Below are positions 19,915 to 26,721 of a stretch of 27,743 nucleotides of DNA, in pieces. Made by a program: the position numbers and the translations under genes. Where the stretch lies: contig JAJWLX010000044.1 in NCBI GenBank assembly GCA_021636625.1, positions 1 to 27,743 on the forward strand, given 5' to 3'. Below the pieces are notes generated by a model that was not told the origin of the DNA, ran no database searches, and saw nothing but the letters and a program-made list of their open reading frames with translations. Position 1 is the stretch's first letter; each line of letters begins with the position of its first letter. Source of the stretch: Prevotella sp. (GTDB taxonomy: Bacteria > Bacteroidota > Bacteroidia > Bacteroidales > Bacteroidaceae).

Positions 19915-22326
19915 ATGGATTTATTGAACGACTTGAATGATGCGCAGCGTGCTGCGGTAGAGTATATTGACGGACCTTCGCTGGTGATTGCCGGTGCAGG
20001 TTCGGGCAAAACGCGTGTGCTTACCTATAAGATTGCTTATCTCCTGAGCCAGGGTATGAAGCCTTGGAGCATTATGGCACTTACCTTTACCAATAAGGCG
20101 GCAAGGGAGATGAAGGAACGTATCGGAAAACTGGTGGGCGATGACCTCGCCCAGCATCTCTACATGGGTACCTTCCATAGCATCTTCTCCCGTATTCTCC
20201 GTGCCGAAGCTGAGCATATCGGTTTCAATAATAACTTTACCATCTATGATGAAAGTGACTCACGCTCACTGCTGAAGGCTATCATCAAGGAGATGGGACT
20301 GGATGACAAGGCTTATAAGCCTGCTGCTGTTCACGCCCGGATTTCGATGGCGAAGAACAACCTGGTAACTGCTGAAGCCTACGATAGCGACCCTGCCATC
20401 CTGGAGCAGAACAAGCGTGCCAAGATGCCTGCCATCGGAAAGATTTATGTGGCATACGTGCAGCGTTGCCGTCAGGCGAATGCGATGGACTTTGATGATC
20501 TCCTGATGCTTACTTTCCAGCTTTTCAGAGATCACGAGGAAATCAGACAGAAGTATGCCGGCAGGTTCGATTATATCCTGGTGGATGAGTATCAGGATAC
20601 CAACCATGTACAGATGTCTATCGTGATGCAGCTCTGTAAGGAAAAACTGCGTGTTTGTGCCGTGGGTGATGATTCGCAGAGTATCTATAGCTTCCGTGGC
20701 GCCAACATCGACAATATATTGAATTATCAGAAACAATTGCCTGGAACCCAACTCTTTAAGCTGGAGCAGAACTACCGATCTACTCAAACCATCGTAGAGG
20801 CAGCCAACAGTCTGATTCATCATAACCGCAATCAGATTCAGAAAGAAGTGTTCAGCAAAAATGATAAAGGAGAGAAGATACAGTATAAGCCTGCCTACAG
20901 CGACAAGGAGGAGGCATTGATTGTGGCGAAGAATATCCAGCGCATCAAGCGGCAGGATGATTGCGGATACGATCAATTTGCCATTCTCTATCGTACCAAT
21001 GCCCAGAGCCGTAGCTTCGAGGAGGAATTCAGAAAGCAGGGCATTCCATATCGTATTTACGGCGGATTGAGTTTCTATCAGCGTAAGGAAATCAAGGATA
21101 TCATCGCCTATTTCCGCCTTGTTGCCAACCCTGACGATGAGGAGGCTTTCAAGCGTGTCATCAATTATCCGGCTCGTGGCATCGGTGCTACCACCGTGAT
21201 GAAGATTGCCGATTGTGCGCATCTGAATCAGGTGAGTTTCTGGGAGGTGATAGGTAATGTGGAGCATTACGGACTGAATGTCAACAAGGGTACGCAGACG
21301 AAACTCGAGAATTTCCGCCTGCTCATCTCTTCGTTCATCGACCGTTCGCATACTCTGGATGTCTATGAACTGGGTGATGCCATCATCAGGGAGAGTAGAA
21401 TCAGCGAGGATATCATGTCGGGCAAGAATGCCGATGACTTGGCTCGCCAGGAAAACCTGGAGGAGTTTCTGAGTGGTATGCAGACCTTCGTGGCTGGACG
21501 CCAGGAAGAGGGACGAATGGATGAAGCCTATCTTACTGATTATCTGCAGGACGTGGCGCTGCTGACGGATGCGGATAGTGAGGGAGAGAAGGATGAACCG
21601 AGAGTTTCGCTCATGACGATTCATGCGGCAAAGGGTCTGGAGTTTGCTACTGTTTTCGTAGTAGGTTTGGAGGAGAATATCTTTCCGAGTCCGCTTGCTG
21701 CAATCTCTGTCAGGGAACTGGAAGAGGAGCGTCGTCTGCTCTATGTCGCGATTACCCGTGCCGAGAAGCATTGCATCCTGACCAATGCCAAGAACCGTTT
21801 CCGATATGGCAAAATGGAATTTGATAATCCGAGCCGCTTCATCGATGAGATTGATGCCAGTCTGATAGAGGGAGGCGAAGAGGCTCCTGAATCTTCATTC
21901 GGTGGGGGAAGAAGTTCGTATGGTGGCTATGGTTCTGAAGGTGGTTATGGCGGAAGAATGCCTTGGGATAGAGACCGGTCAGGCTATGGTCGTGGTTATC
22001 AGAACGCTAAGCCTGTAGCTTCGCAGTTCATGGCTGATCCTAAACCAGGATTCAAATCTGTAAGAGCTGTGAAAGCAGTACATAGAATCATGGGTGATAC
22101 CACTAGTTCTTCATCCGTAGCATCTTCTGGTTCTTCTGTTTCTAATGCTTCCTTAACCGCCGGTTCTCTCAGCGAGGGCTGTAGAATCGAGCATCAGCGT
22201 TTTGGAATAGGAATGGTATTGAAGATAGAAGGTACCGGAGAAAATACGAAGGCTACCGTAGAGTTCCAGAATGCAGGAACCAAGCAGTTGCTTCTGAAGT
22301 TTGCCAAGTTCACCATTCTCTCATAA
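19915..22326 (+). CDS. pcrA: ATP-dependent 3'-5' DNA helicase, UvrD/PcrA type
   Basis: An 803-aa SF1A helicase. In order: Q-motif LNDAQRAAV (7-15), Walker A AGAGSGKT (26-33), motif Ia ALTFTNKAAREM, GTFHSIFSRILR, DFDDLL, Walker B ILVDEYQDTN, motif III VGDDSQSIYSFRGA, motif IV LEQNYRST, motif V VSLMTIHAAKGLEFATVFVVGLEE and motif VI EERRLLYVAITRAEK. It unwinds DNA in excision and mismatch repair and clears RecA from forks. Near the C-terminus is a Gly/Tyr/Arg/Ser-rich stretch (GGGRSSYGGYGSEGGYGGR and beyond, about 663-700), then a Ser-rich linker and a final Tudor-like module (CRIEHQRFGIGMVLKIEG...FAKFTILS), as in PcrA, where it contacts RNA polymerase. The RGG-like stretch is unusual. The gene stands alone between large inverted repeats. 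Confidence 0.96.
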   Translation: MDLLNDLNDAQRAAVEYIDGPSLVIAGAGSGKTRVLTYKIAYLLSQGMKPWSIMALTFTNKAAREMKERIGKLVGDDLAQHLYMGTFHSIFSRILRAEAEHIGFNNNFTIYDESDSRSLLKAIIKEMGLDDKAYKPAAVHARISMAKNNLVTAEAYDSDPAILEQNKRAKMPAIGKIYVAYVQRCRQANAMDFDDLLMLTFQLFRDHEEIRQKYAGRFDYILVDEYQDTNHVQMSIVMQLCKEKLRVCAVGDDSQSIYSFRGANIDNILNYQKQLPGTQLFKLEQNYRSTQTIVEAANSLIHHNRNQIQKEVFSKNDKGEKIQYKPAYSDKEEALIVAKNIQRIKRQDDCGYDQFAILYRTNAQSRSFEEEFRKQGIPYRIYGGLSFYQRKEIKDIIAYFRLVANPDDEEAFKRVINYPARGIGATTVMKIADCAHLNQVSFWEVIGNVEHYGLNVNKGTQTKLENFRLLISSFIDRSHTLDVYELGDAIIRESRISEDIMSGKNADDLARQENLEEFLSGMQTFVAGRQEEGRMDEAYLTDYLQDVALLTDADSEGEKDEPRVSLMTIHAAKGLEFATVFVVGLEENIFPSPLAAISVRELEEERRLLYVAITRAEKHCILTNAKNRFRYGKMEFDNPSRFIDEIDASLIEGGEEAPESSFGGGRSSYGGYGSEGGYGGRMPWDRDRSGYGRGYQNAKPVASQFMADPKPGFKSVRAVKAVHRIMGDTTSSSSVASSGSSVSNASLTAGSLSEGCRIEHQRFGIGMVLKIEGTGENTKATVEFQNAGTKQLLLKFAKFTILS

Positions 22327-22330
22327 TTGG

Positions 22331-22401
22331 AATCTGCGTCATCTGCCCCTTTTCGGGCTATGATAAAGTCACGCAGATTTCGCAGATGACGCAGATTTTT
22401 T
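22331..22401 (+). terminator. Terminator-like inverted repeat after pcrA
   Basis: AATCTGCGTCATCTGC (22331-22346) pairs perfectly over 16 bp with GCAGATGACGCAGATT (22382-22397), and T's run to 22401. The 35-nt loop holds CCCTTTTCGGG, itself a small hairpin. It starts 4 bp after the pcrA stop and is made of the CTGCGTCATCTGCG words found again at 22500-22526. Confidence 0.75.
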
Positions 22402-22413
22402 CTTCTCCTTCAA

Positions 22414-22613
22414 TTTTTATGTCCCACAGATTTCACAGATTTACACAGATTTTTCGACCTATTCGGTCTTTGGGATAACGCAGATTTATCGGATGAAAGA
22501 ATCTGCGTCATCTGCGCAATCTGCGTGCCTAAAATTATGATGTGGTTTAAGTCCCTCGACCGCATAGGTCTTCAAATCAGTGTAAATCTGTGAAATCTGT
22601 GGGACATAAAAAA
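22414..22613. repeat. 200-bp nested inverted repeat of CACAGATTT/AATCTGCG units
   Basis: The outer arms (22414-22452 and about 22575-22613) match at 38 of 39 positions and consist of ATGTCCCACAGATTTCACAG and related units. Matching continues inward with errors (GACCTATTCGGTC against GACCGCATAGGTC), giving arms of about 65 bp. A second pair lies in the centre: ACGCAGATT (22478-22486) and AATCTGCGT (22500-22508). This family of intergenic repeats is, to my memory, common in Bacteroidales. With the preceding hairpin it fills the 344-bp gap after pcrA; no gene lies in it. Confidence 0.8.
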
Positions 22614-22620
22614 CGAAAAA

Positions 22621-22656
22621 GAGGGTGTGTCATAAACCATGACACACCCTCTTTTG
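22621..22656. terminator. Bidirectional terminator of pcrA region and the minus-strand operon
   Basis: GAGGGTGTGTCAT (22621-22633) pairs perfectly over 13 bp with ATGACACACCCTC (22639-22651). A's precede and T's follow, so it can work for both converging transcripts. The stem shares GGGTGTGTCA with 26561-26608. Confidence 0.88.
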
Positions 22657-22670
22657 AAATATAGAATCTT

Positions 22671-22802
22671 TTATAAAGCTTCATCATCAGGACGCTTGAT
22701 GGCAGGCTTCTTGATTTTTGGAAGATGCTTCTTGCGTCGCAGCCAGGCAGCCTTGCGCTGCTCGTAATCTTCGCGGTGGCGTTCAAGAAAATTATCTGCC
22801 AT
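22671..22802 (-). CDS. 43-aa basic microprotein
   Basis: The frame opens at ATG 22802, 4 bp after the stop of the DUF4270-like gene, and ends in TAA at 22671-22673, 20 bp before the shared terminator. The product begins MADNFLERHREDYEQRKAAW and ends in a Lys/Pro-rich tail (KKHLPKIKKPAIKRPDDEAL). It is very basic, with an amphipathic N-terminal helix (E-R-H-x-E-D-Y-E-x-R-K) and no membrane segment. The tight spacing, full use of the space before the terminator and helix periodicity argue for a real gene. Similar 40-50-aa Bacteroidales proteins exist in my memory under unreliable names; the role is unknown. RNA or ribosome association would suit the charge, but that is a guess. Confidence 0.75.
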   Translation of the reverse strand: MADNFLERHREDYEQRKAAWLRRKKHLPKIKKPAIKRPDDEAL

Positions 22803-22806
22803 GAAT

Positions 22807-24276
22807 TTATTCCTTGAACTTACTGTAGATCACCTTGATCTGAACAGGACCTGTAGCCACCCGCTTGCCGTCCTTGGTGGTGTAATCCTTGTCTGGATCA
22901 TCCGTCGCCTTGATCAGTCGGGTAGAGGTGAGCTGCATGTCGTGATTAATCTTGGTAATCACGGTAGCATTGTTCTGTGTACTTGTGGTCAAGGTCACAG
23001 GTACCAGTACCACCTTGTTCCAGTTTTCACTCTTGCCCTTGTTCTTGTACATCGCAGTAACCAGGTTACTGATGTTATAGAAGGTATAGGCATTCTTCAC
23101 GCCTGTAGAGTTCTTGTTGTAAGAAGCCGTATAGGAGGTGCGGTTGTCTGTCAGCTTGTTCTTCTCGAAGAAGGCATTCAGACTGTCTTTCTGTACCATC
23201 AGGATAGTAGAAGGAACACTGAACTGATAGTCGTTGTTGTTATCTACATTGTTCATTCTAGGGAAAGAGATGGTAGCTGTATTCAGCGTATCCTTCTCAT
23301 GCCCCTTCATGATATCCTCTACTGGCAGCGTTACTTCTGTGAAGATGCCGGCTGGAGACTTCAGATAGGTACAACTCTCATCGCTTGCCAAGTTAGCCAA
23401 TGTCTTGGTGTCGTTGGTAATCTTGTTGAGCTGCAACACCTCTTCTGTACCATCAAAGCGGTTGAAGGTGAGACCTGTTACGATACTGTCGTTGCCTGCG
23501 GAGTTCTTCACCGTCTTTTGGATCTTGTAGTAGAACTGCAACTCGGTATTCCAGATGTTGGCTACGTTTCCGATACCGCCCGCATTCTTGACATAGAAAC
23601 CTGGACAAACCTTGTTGAGGAAGTCCCAGTTGGTCTTGAAGTACTCAGGGTGATCCACGAAGGTATTCATCACGTAAGAACCATAGTTCTTGTAGGTCTT
23701 GCCATCCTTTGCCGTATATGGCTTGTTCAGATAAATCTTGAAAGCCATTGTTGTGCTGTTCAGGTTATAGGTGGCGCTCGACTTATAGTTGTTCTCGCTC
23801 ACCCAGTTGTCCTTGAAGGCATCATAGTCTGAGTAATACTCCTGATCCTCGCTCATCGGCTTGCTCATCTCATAGGCAGTAGCCTTCATCGGTGCGAGGG
23901 TATCACCGTATGTAGTCTTGTATGATACCAGGAGATAGCATGAGTCTGCCTCGATCTTGCCATCGTGTGCATTGCGGATGTACTCCAAAGTGTCCAGACT
24001 GAATGATGACAGTACGCCAAACTGGGTCATATAGTCGCCAGCTACGTAGGTACCGGTCTCAGGATCCTTCACGTTACCGATCATACCCGTATTGTTTCGG
24101 CTCAGAACCGGGCCGGAAACGATGGAGCGTGAGGTGACGTTGAACACCTGGTCTTTGATAGAGATGTTATCAACGTCGTTGGTGATCGATGATCCGATGT
24201 TGTCGGTGGTGTCATCACATGCAGCAATAGTCATCGCTGCTATAAATAACGCTGTAAATAGTCTTAAAATCTTCAT
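22807..24276 (-). CDS. Outer-membrane lipoprotein, DUF4270-like
   Basis: A 489-aa lipoprotein: lipobox TIAAC (Cys20), followed by DDTTDN, the acidic pattern of surface-exposed Bacteroidetes lipoproteins. The mature start (NIGSSITNDVDNISIKDQVFNVTSRSIVSGPVLSRNNTGMIGNVKDPETGTY) fits the DUF4270 family, which typically begins with D-x-x-x-x-x-G-x-x-x and a segment L-L-G-x-x-x-D-P-x-F-G; here the matching part is MIGNVKDPETGTYVAGDYMTQF. Beta-rich, no enzyme motif. I infer an outer-membrane location; function unknown. It lies 30 bp behind the GT5-like gene and 4 bp before the basic microprotein, so the three form one operon. The same GT5-like/DUF4270 neighbourhood next to panC exists in Bacteroides as far as I remember. 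Confidence 0.8.
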   Translation of the reverse strand: MKILRLFTALFIAAMTIAACDDTTDNIGSSITNDVDNISIKDQVFNVTSRSIVSGPVLSRNNTGMIGNVKDPETGTYVAGDYMTQFGVLSSFSLDTLEYIRNAHDGKIEADSCYLLVSYKTTYGDTLAPMKATAYEMSKPMSEDQEYYSDYDAFKDNWVSENNYKSSATYNLNSTTMAFKIYLNKPYTAKDGKTYKNYGSYVMNTFVDHPEYFKTNWDFLNKVCPGFYVKNAGGIGNVANIWNTELQFYYKIQKTVKNSAGNDSIVTGLTFNRFDGTEEVLQLNKITNDTKTLANLASDESCTYLKSPAGIFTEVTLPVEDIMKGHEKDTLNTATISFPRMNNVDNNNDYQFSVPSTILMVQKDSLNAFFEKNKLTDNRTSYTASYNKNSTGVKNAYTFYNISNLVTAMYKNKGKSENWNKVVLVPVTLTTSTQNNATVITKINHDMQLTSTRLIKATDDPDKDYTTKDGKRVATGPVQIKVIYSKFKE

Positions 24277-24306
24277 TATCCTTGAAATGTGTCTAATTTC
24301 TGAAGC

Positions 24307-25119
24307 TTACTCCTCATCAGGGCATACTTCGTTGATGAATGTCTTGTAGGCATCCGCGAAGTCATCGCCAGGATAAGCGAGGGTTGGCTTGCTCTTCTCA
24401 TTGGCATAATCCAAGAGAGTTCTGTCTGACAGGCTTTCGCCTTCAATCACGCCGTCGCTGTAGTCGATGGCCATCTTGCCCAACTCGATGAAGTCGAAGT
24501 CCTCCTTGTAGCCAGAGAGCAGTTCCGACTTGGCATCACGGAACTCTACGCAGCGCTTGAAGTGTGTGCCGAGTTCGCCTTTCAGTTCGTTGGTATAGAG
24601 TGAGAGAATCACCTTTGAGTTAGCGAAGGATGGCTCCTCTGCGTATGCCGTCTTGATATAGAAAGGAACCACAGCGCTTACCCAGCCCTGACATACGATG
24701 ACGTCTGGCTGCCAGCGAAGTTTCTTCACGGTTTCCAGTACACCACGTGCGAAGAAGATGGCGCGCTCTCCATTATCTGTATATTCCACACCCTGCTCGT
24801 CGGCTGCCATCTGGCGGCGGGTGAAGTAATCGTCGTTATCAATGAAATAGATTTGTTGACGTGTTGTTGGTATAGATGCAACCTTGATGATCAGCGGATG
24901 GTCTGTATCATCGATGATAAGGTTCATACCAGACAGGCGAATCACCTCGTGCAGCTGGCCGCGACGCTCATTGATGGTGCCCCATTTAGGCATAAAGGTG
25001 CGAATCTCAAAGCCTGCTTCCTGCATCTTCTGAGGCAATTCGCGTCCCATGATAGACATGTGGGTCTCGGCTACGTATGGGTCGATCTCCTGATTGATAA
25101 ATAATACTTTCTTTGCCAT
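24307..25119 (-). CDS. Glycogen/starch synthase-like protein, GT5 N-terminal domain only
   Basis: A 270-aa protein matching only the N-terminal Rossmann domain of GlgA-type GT5 synthases: KKVLFINQEIDPYV at the start, then EIRTFMPKWGTINERR, YFIDNDDYFTRR, ERAIFFARGVLETVKKLRWQPDVIVCQGW. Full GlgA is about 480-550 aa with a second GT-B domain, absent here. The ADP-glucose-binding K-x-G-G-L motif near residue 16 is replaced by VAETHM, and the D-W-H of GlgA is QGWVS. So it is unlikely to be a glycogen synthase, although databases often call it that. A conserved short form next to panC is known to me from Bacteroides, so this is not a local truncation. Divergent from panC; promoter box at 25151-25158. 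Confidence 0.82.
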   Translation of the reverse strand: MAKKVLFINQEIDPYVAETHMSIMGRELPQKMQEAGFEIRTFMPKWGTINERRGQLHEVIRLSGMNLIIDDTDHPLIIKVASIPTTRQQIYFIDNDDYFTRRQMAADEQGVEYTDNGERAIFFARGVLETVKKLRWQPDVIVCQGWVSAVVPFYIKTAYAEEPSFANSKVILSLYTNELKGELGTHFKRCVEFRDAKSELLSGYKEDFDFIELGKMAIDYSDGVIEGESLSDRTLLDYANEKSKPTLAYPGDDFADAYKTFINEVCPDEE

Positions 25120-25150
25120 AAATTTAATTTTTATTCTTACGAATTAGGTG

Positions 25151-25158
25151 CAAAGGTA
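25151..25158 (-). promoter_or_regulatory. -7 promoter box for the GT5-like/DUF4270 operon
   Basis: The minus strand reads TACCTTTGCACC, a perfect TAnnTTTG match 31 bp before the ATG at 25119. TTTTTTG stretches lie upstream, but at shorter than usual spacing. Confidence 0.6.
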
Positions 25159-25262
25159 CAAAAAAAACTCCAAAAAAGCGTATTTTTCTTCTGAAATTCA
25201 ATTATTTCGGCAATAATTCGCATATTTTTAGGTTTTTTCTTTCTTATTTGAGAAAAAAGTTG

Positions 25263-25270
25263 TTATTTTG
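25263..25270 (+). promoter_or_regulatory. Probable -7 promoter box for panC
   Basis: TTATTTTG followed by CACCC is one mismatch from TAnnTTTG, with the start expected near 25276, 16 bp before the ATG. This makes the in-frame TTG at 25268 an unlikely start. Confidence 0.45.
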
Positions 25271-25291
25271 CACCCGAAAACAGATAAGAAG

Positions 25292-26143
25292 ATGAAAGTA
25301 ATCAATAAGATTGTTGACCTCCAGAACGAACTTTTCAATCGTCGCAAGGAGGGAAAGGAAATCGGCCTTGTGCCAACTATGGGCGCGCTTCATGAGGGTC
25401 ATGCCTCTCTGGTAAAGCGCAGTGTTGAGGAAAACGGTGTTACTGTAGTTTCCGTTTTCTTGAATCCTACTCAGTTTAATGACAAGGGTGACCTGGAGCG
25501 TTATCCACGTACACTTGATGCTGACTGCAAGCTCCTCGAGGCTTGTGGTGCTGACTATGTGTTTGCTCCTTCTGTAGAGGAGATGTATCCTACACCGGAT
25601 ACCCGCCACTTCGAGTTCCCTCCGGTAAGTACCGTGATGGAGGGTGCCAAGCGTCCGGGCCACTTCAATGGTGTATGCCAGGTAGTTAGTCGCCTGTTCT
25701 ATATCGTTTGTCCTACCCGTGCTTATTTCGGTGAGAAAGACTGGCAGCAGATTGCTGTCATCAAGCAGCTCGTGAAGTACCTCAACAGTGATGTGCAGAT
25801 TGTGGAGTGTCCTATCATCCGTGATGAGGATGGCTTGGCTAAGAGCAGCCGCAATACATTGCTCTCTGCTGATGAGCGTGCCATCGCACCGAATATCTAC
25901 AAGGCTCTGAAGGCGAGCGTAGAGTTTGCCAAGAATCATACTGTGCAGGAAACTCACGACAAGGTAGTGAGCGACATCAATGCCGTGGATGGTCTGGAGG
26001 TGGAGTATTTCCAGATTGTGGATGGCGACAGCCTGCAGGATGTGGCATCTTGGGAGGATAGCGCCTACGTGGTAGGTTGCATCACCGTATATTGCGGCAA
26101 GACTCCTATCCGTCTCATCGACCATATCAAGTATAAAGGATAA
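25292..26143 (+). CDS. panC: Pantothenate synthetase
   Basis: A 283-aa enzyme that joins pantoate and beta-alanine with ATP to make pantothenate, the coenzyme A precursor. I start at ATG 25292 (MKVINKIVDLQNEL); the eight residues before it in frame come from the promoter region. Motifs: PTMGALHEGHASL (28-40, the HIGH-like nucleotide site), VSVFLNPTQF, FAPSVEEMYP, KRPGHFNGVCQVVSRLF, YFGEKDWQQ and EDGLAKSSRN, with the KMSKS-like end. The length is normal. panD follows 60 bp later, so the two genes for the last steps of pantothenate synthesis form an operon. Divergent from the GT5-like gene over a 172-bp shared regulatory region. Confidence 0.97.
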   Translation: MKVINKIVDLQNELFNRRKEGKEIGLVPTMGALHEGHASLVKRSVEENGVTVVSVFLNPTQFNDKGDLERYPRTLDADCKLLEACGADYVFAPSVEEMYPTPDTRHFEFPPVSTVMEGAKRPGHFNGVCQVVSRLFYIVCPTRAYFGEKDWQQIAVIKQLVKYLNSDVQIVECPIIRDEDGLAKSSRNTLLSADERAIAPNIYKALKASVEFAKNHTVQETHDKVVSDINAVDGLEVEYFQIVDGDSLQDVASWEDSAYVVGCITVYCGKTPIRLIDHIKYKG

Positions 26144-26203
26144 TTCCTCTATAGATTTCTTTATTAAGTTTAATCCGTAATAGATAAAAGTAATAACAGA
26201 ACA

Positions 26204-26548
26204 ATGCAGATTGAAGTATTGAAGAGTAAGCTCCATTGTGTGACTGTAACTGAGGCTAACCTGAATTACATGGGTAGCATCACGATAGATGAGGATCTGA
26301 TGGACGCAGCTAACCTGATAGCAGGAGAGAAGGTGCAGATTGTGGATAACAACAATGGTGAGCGCCTGGAGACCTATATTATCAAGGGTGAGCGTGGCAG
26401 CGGTTGCATCTGTCTGAATGGTGCTGCAGCCCGCAAGGTGCAGGTGGGTGATACCGTCATCATCATCGCCTATGCCCTGATGGACTTTGAGGAGGCAAAG
26501 ACCTTCAAGCCTACCGTGGTTTTCCCTAAAGAGGGAAATAGGGTTTAA
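26204..26548 (+). CDS. panD: Aspartate 1-decarboxylase proenzyme
   Basis: A 114-aa pyruvoyl-dependent enzyme that makes beta-alanine from aspartate, the substrate of PanC next door. The self-cleavage site is Gly24-Ser25 in NYMGSITIDEDLMDAA; Ser25 becomes the pyruvoyl group. Other family marks are KSKLHCVTVTEANL at the start (Lys9 at the active site), ETYIIKGERGSGCICLNGAAAR and VGDTVIIIAYA. The Y-x-G-S motif is intact, so it should mature normally. The length is a little under E. coli PanD (126 aa), as in Bacteroides. It ends the panCD operon at a strong terminator. Confidence 0.97.
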   Translation: MQIEVLKSKLHCVTVTEANLNYMGSITIDEDLMDAANLIAGEKVQIVDNNNGERLETYIIKGERGSGCICLNGAAARKVQVGDTVIIIAYALMDFEEAKTFKPTVVFPKEGNRV

Positions 26549-26560
26549 TATTCAATGGAA

Positions 26561-26608
26561 ACAAAAGAAAGGGTGTGTCATAGACTTATGGCACACCCTT
26601 TCTTTTGT
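26561..26608. terminator. Bidirectional terminator between panD and sbcC
   Basis: The arms ACAAAAGAAAGGGTGTGTCA (26561-26580) and 26589-26608 pair over 20 bp with a single G-T pair around an 8-nt loop, with A and T runs on either side. It serves both converging transcripts. Confidence 0.88.
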
Positions 26609-26621
26609 TATGGTGAGGACG

Positions 26622-26678
26622 AATCACATCGCTCTTGTTCACCACGTTGTCGCCATCCTTGGCGCTGATAGGGATAAA
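26622..26678 (-). pseudogene. Possible relic of a cysN-like GTPase gene
   Basis: In one minus-strand frame this 57-bp stretch reads FIPISAKDGDNVVNKSDVI. The F-I-P-[IL]-S-A-x-x-G-D-N-V-V-x-x-S pattern is characteristic of sulfate adenylyltransferase subunit 1 (CysN) and related EF-Tu-type GTPases. The frame continues to a TAA inside the terminator arm but has no start or other family motif. It may be a short gene remnant left in the panD-sbcC gap, or chance. Weak evidence. Confidence 0.3.
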
Positions 26679-26721
26679 TAAAGTGTAATTACTATATAAT
26701 TTAAGGTGAAATTGCGATGGG

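Noticed and set aside
20266..21771. 501-aa open frame on the minus strand within pcrA
   Set aside because: It is antisense to a helicase with every SF1A motif intact, has no start signals or family motifs, and its composition (Leu/Ile/His/Arg-rich) is that of a reverse-complement shadow.
22331..22613. CRISPR array
   Set aside because: The repeated words are short, inverted and irregularly spaced; there are no uniform repeats with unique spacers and no cas genes.
22577..22786. 69-aa minus-strand frame overlapping the microprotein and repeats
   Set aside because: It reads through the terminator and the CACAGATTT repeat; the 43-aa frame at 22671-22802 fits spacing and composition better.
22801..23832. 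343-aa open frame on the plus strand opposite the DUF4270-like gene
   Set aside because: The opposite strand encodes a lipoprotein with signal peptide and operon context. The plus frame is Val/His/Leu-rich without a recognisable domain.
24307..25119. Truncated glgA pseudogene
   Set aside because: No frameshift or remnant of the second domain follows; the stop is clean, and a short form beside panC is known to me from Bacteroides, so it is a distinct family.
25244..26236. 330-aa minus-strand frame opposite panC
   Set aside because: panC is unmistakable, and the minus frame runs through the shared promoter region.
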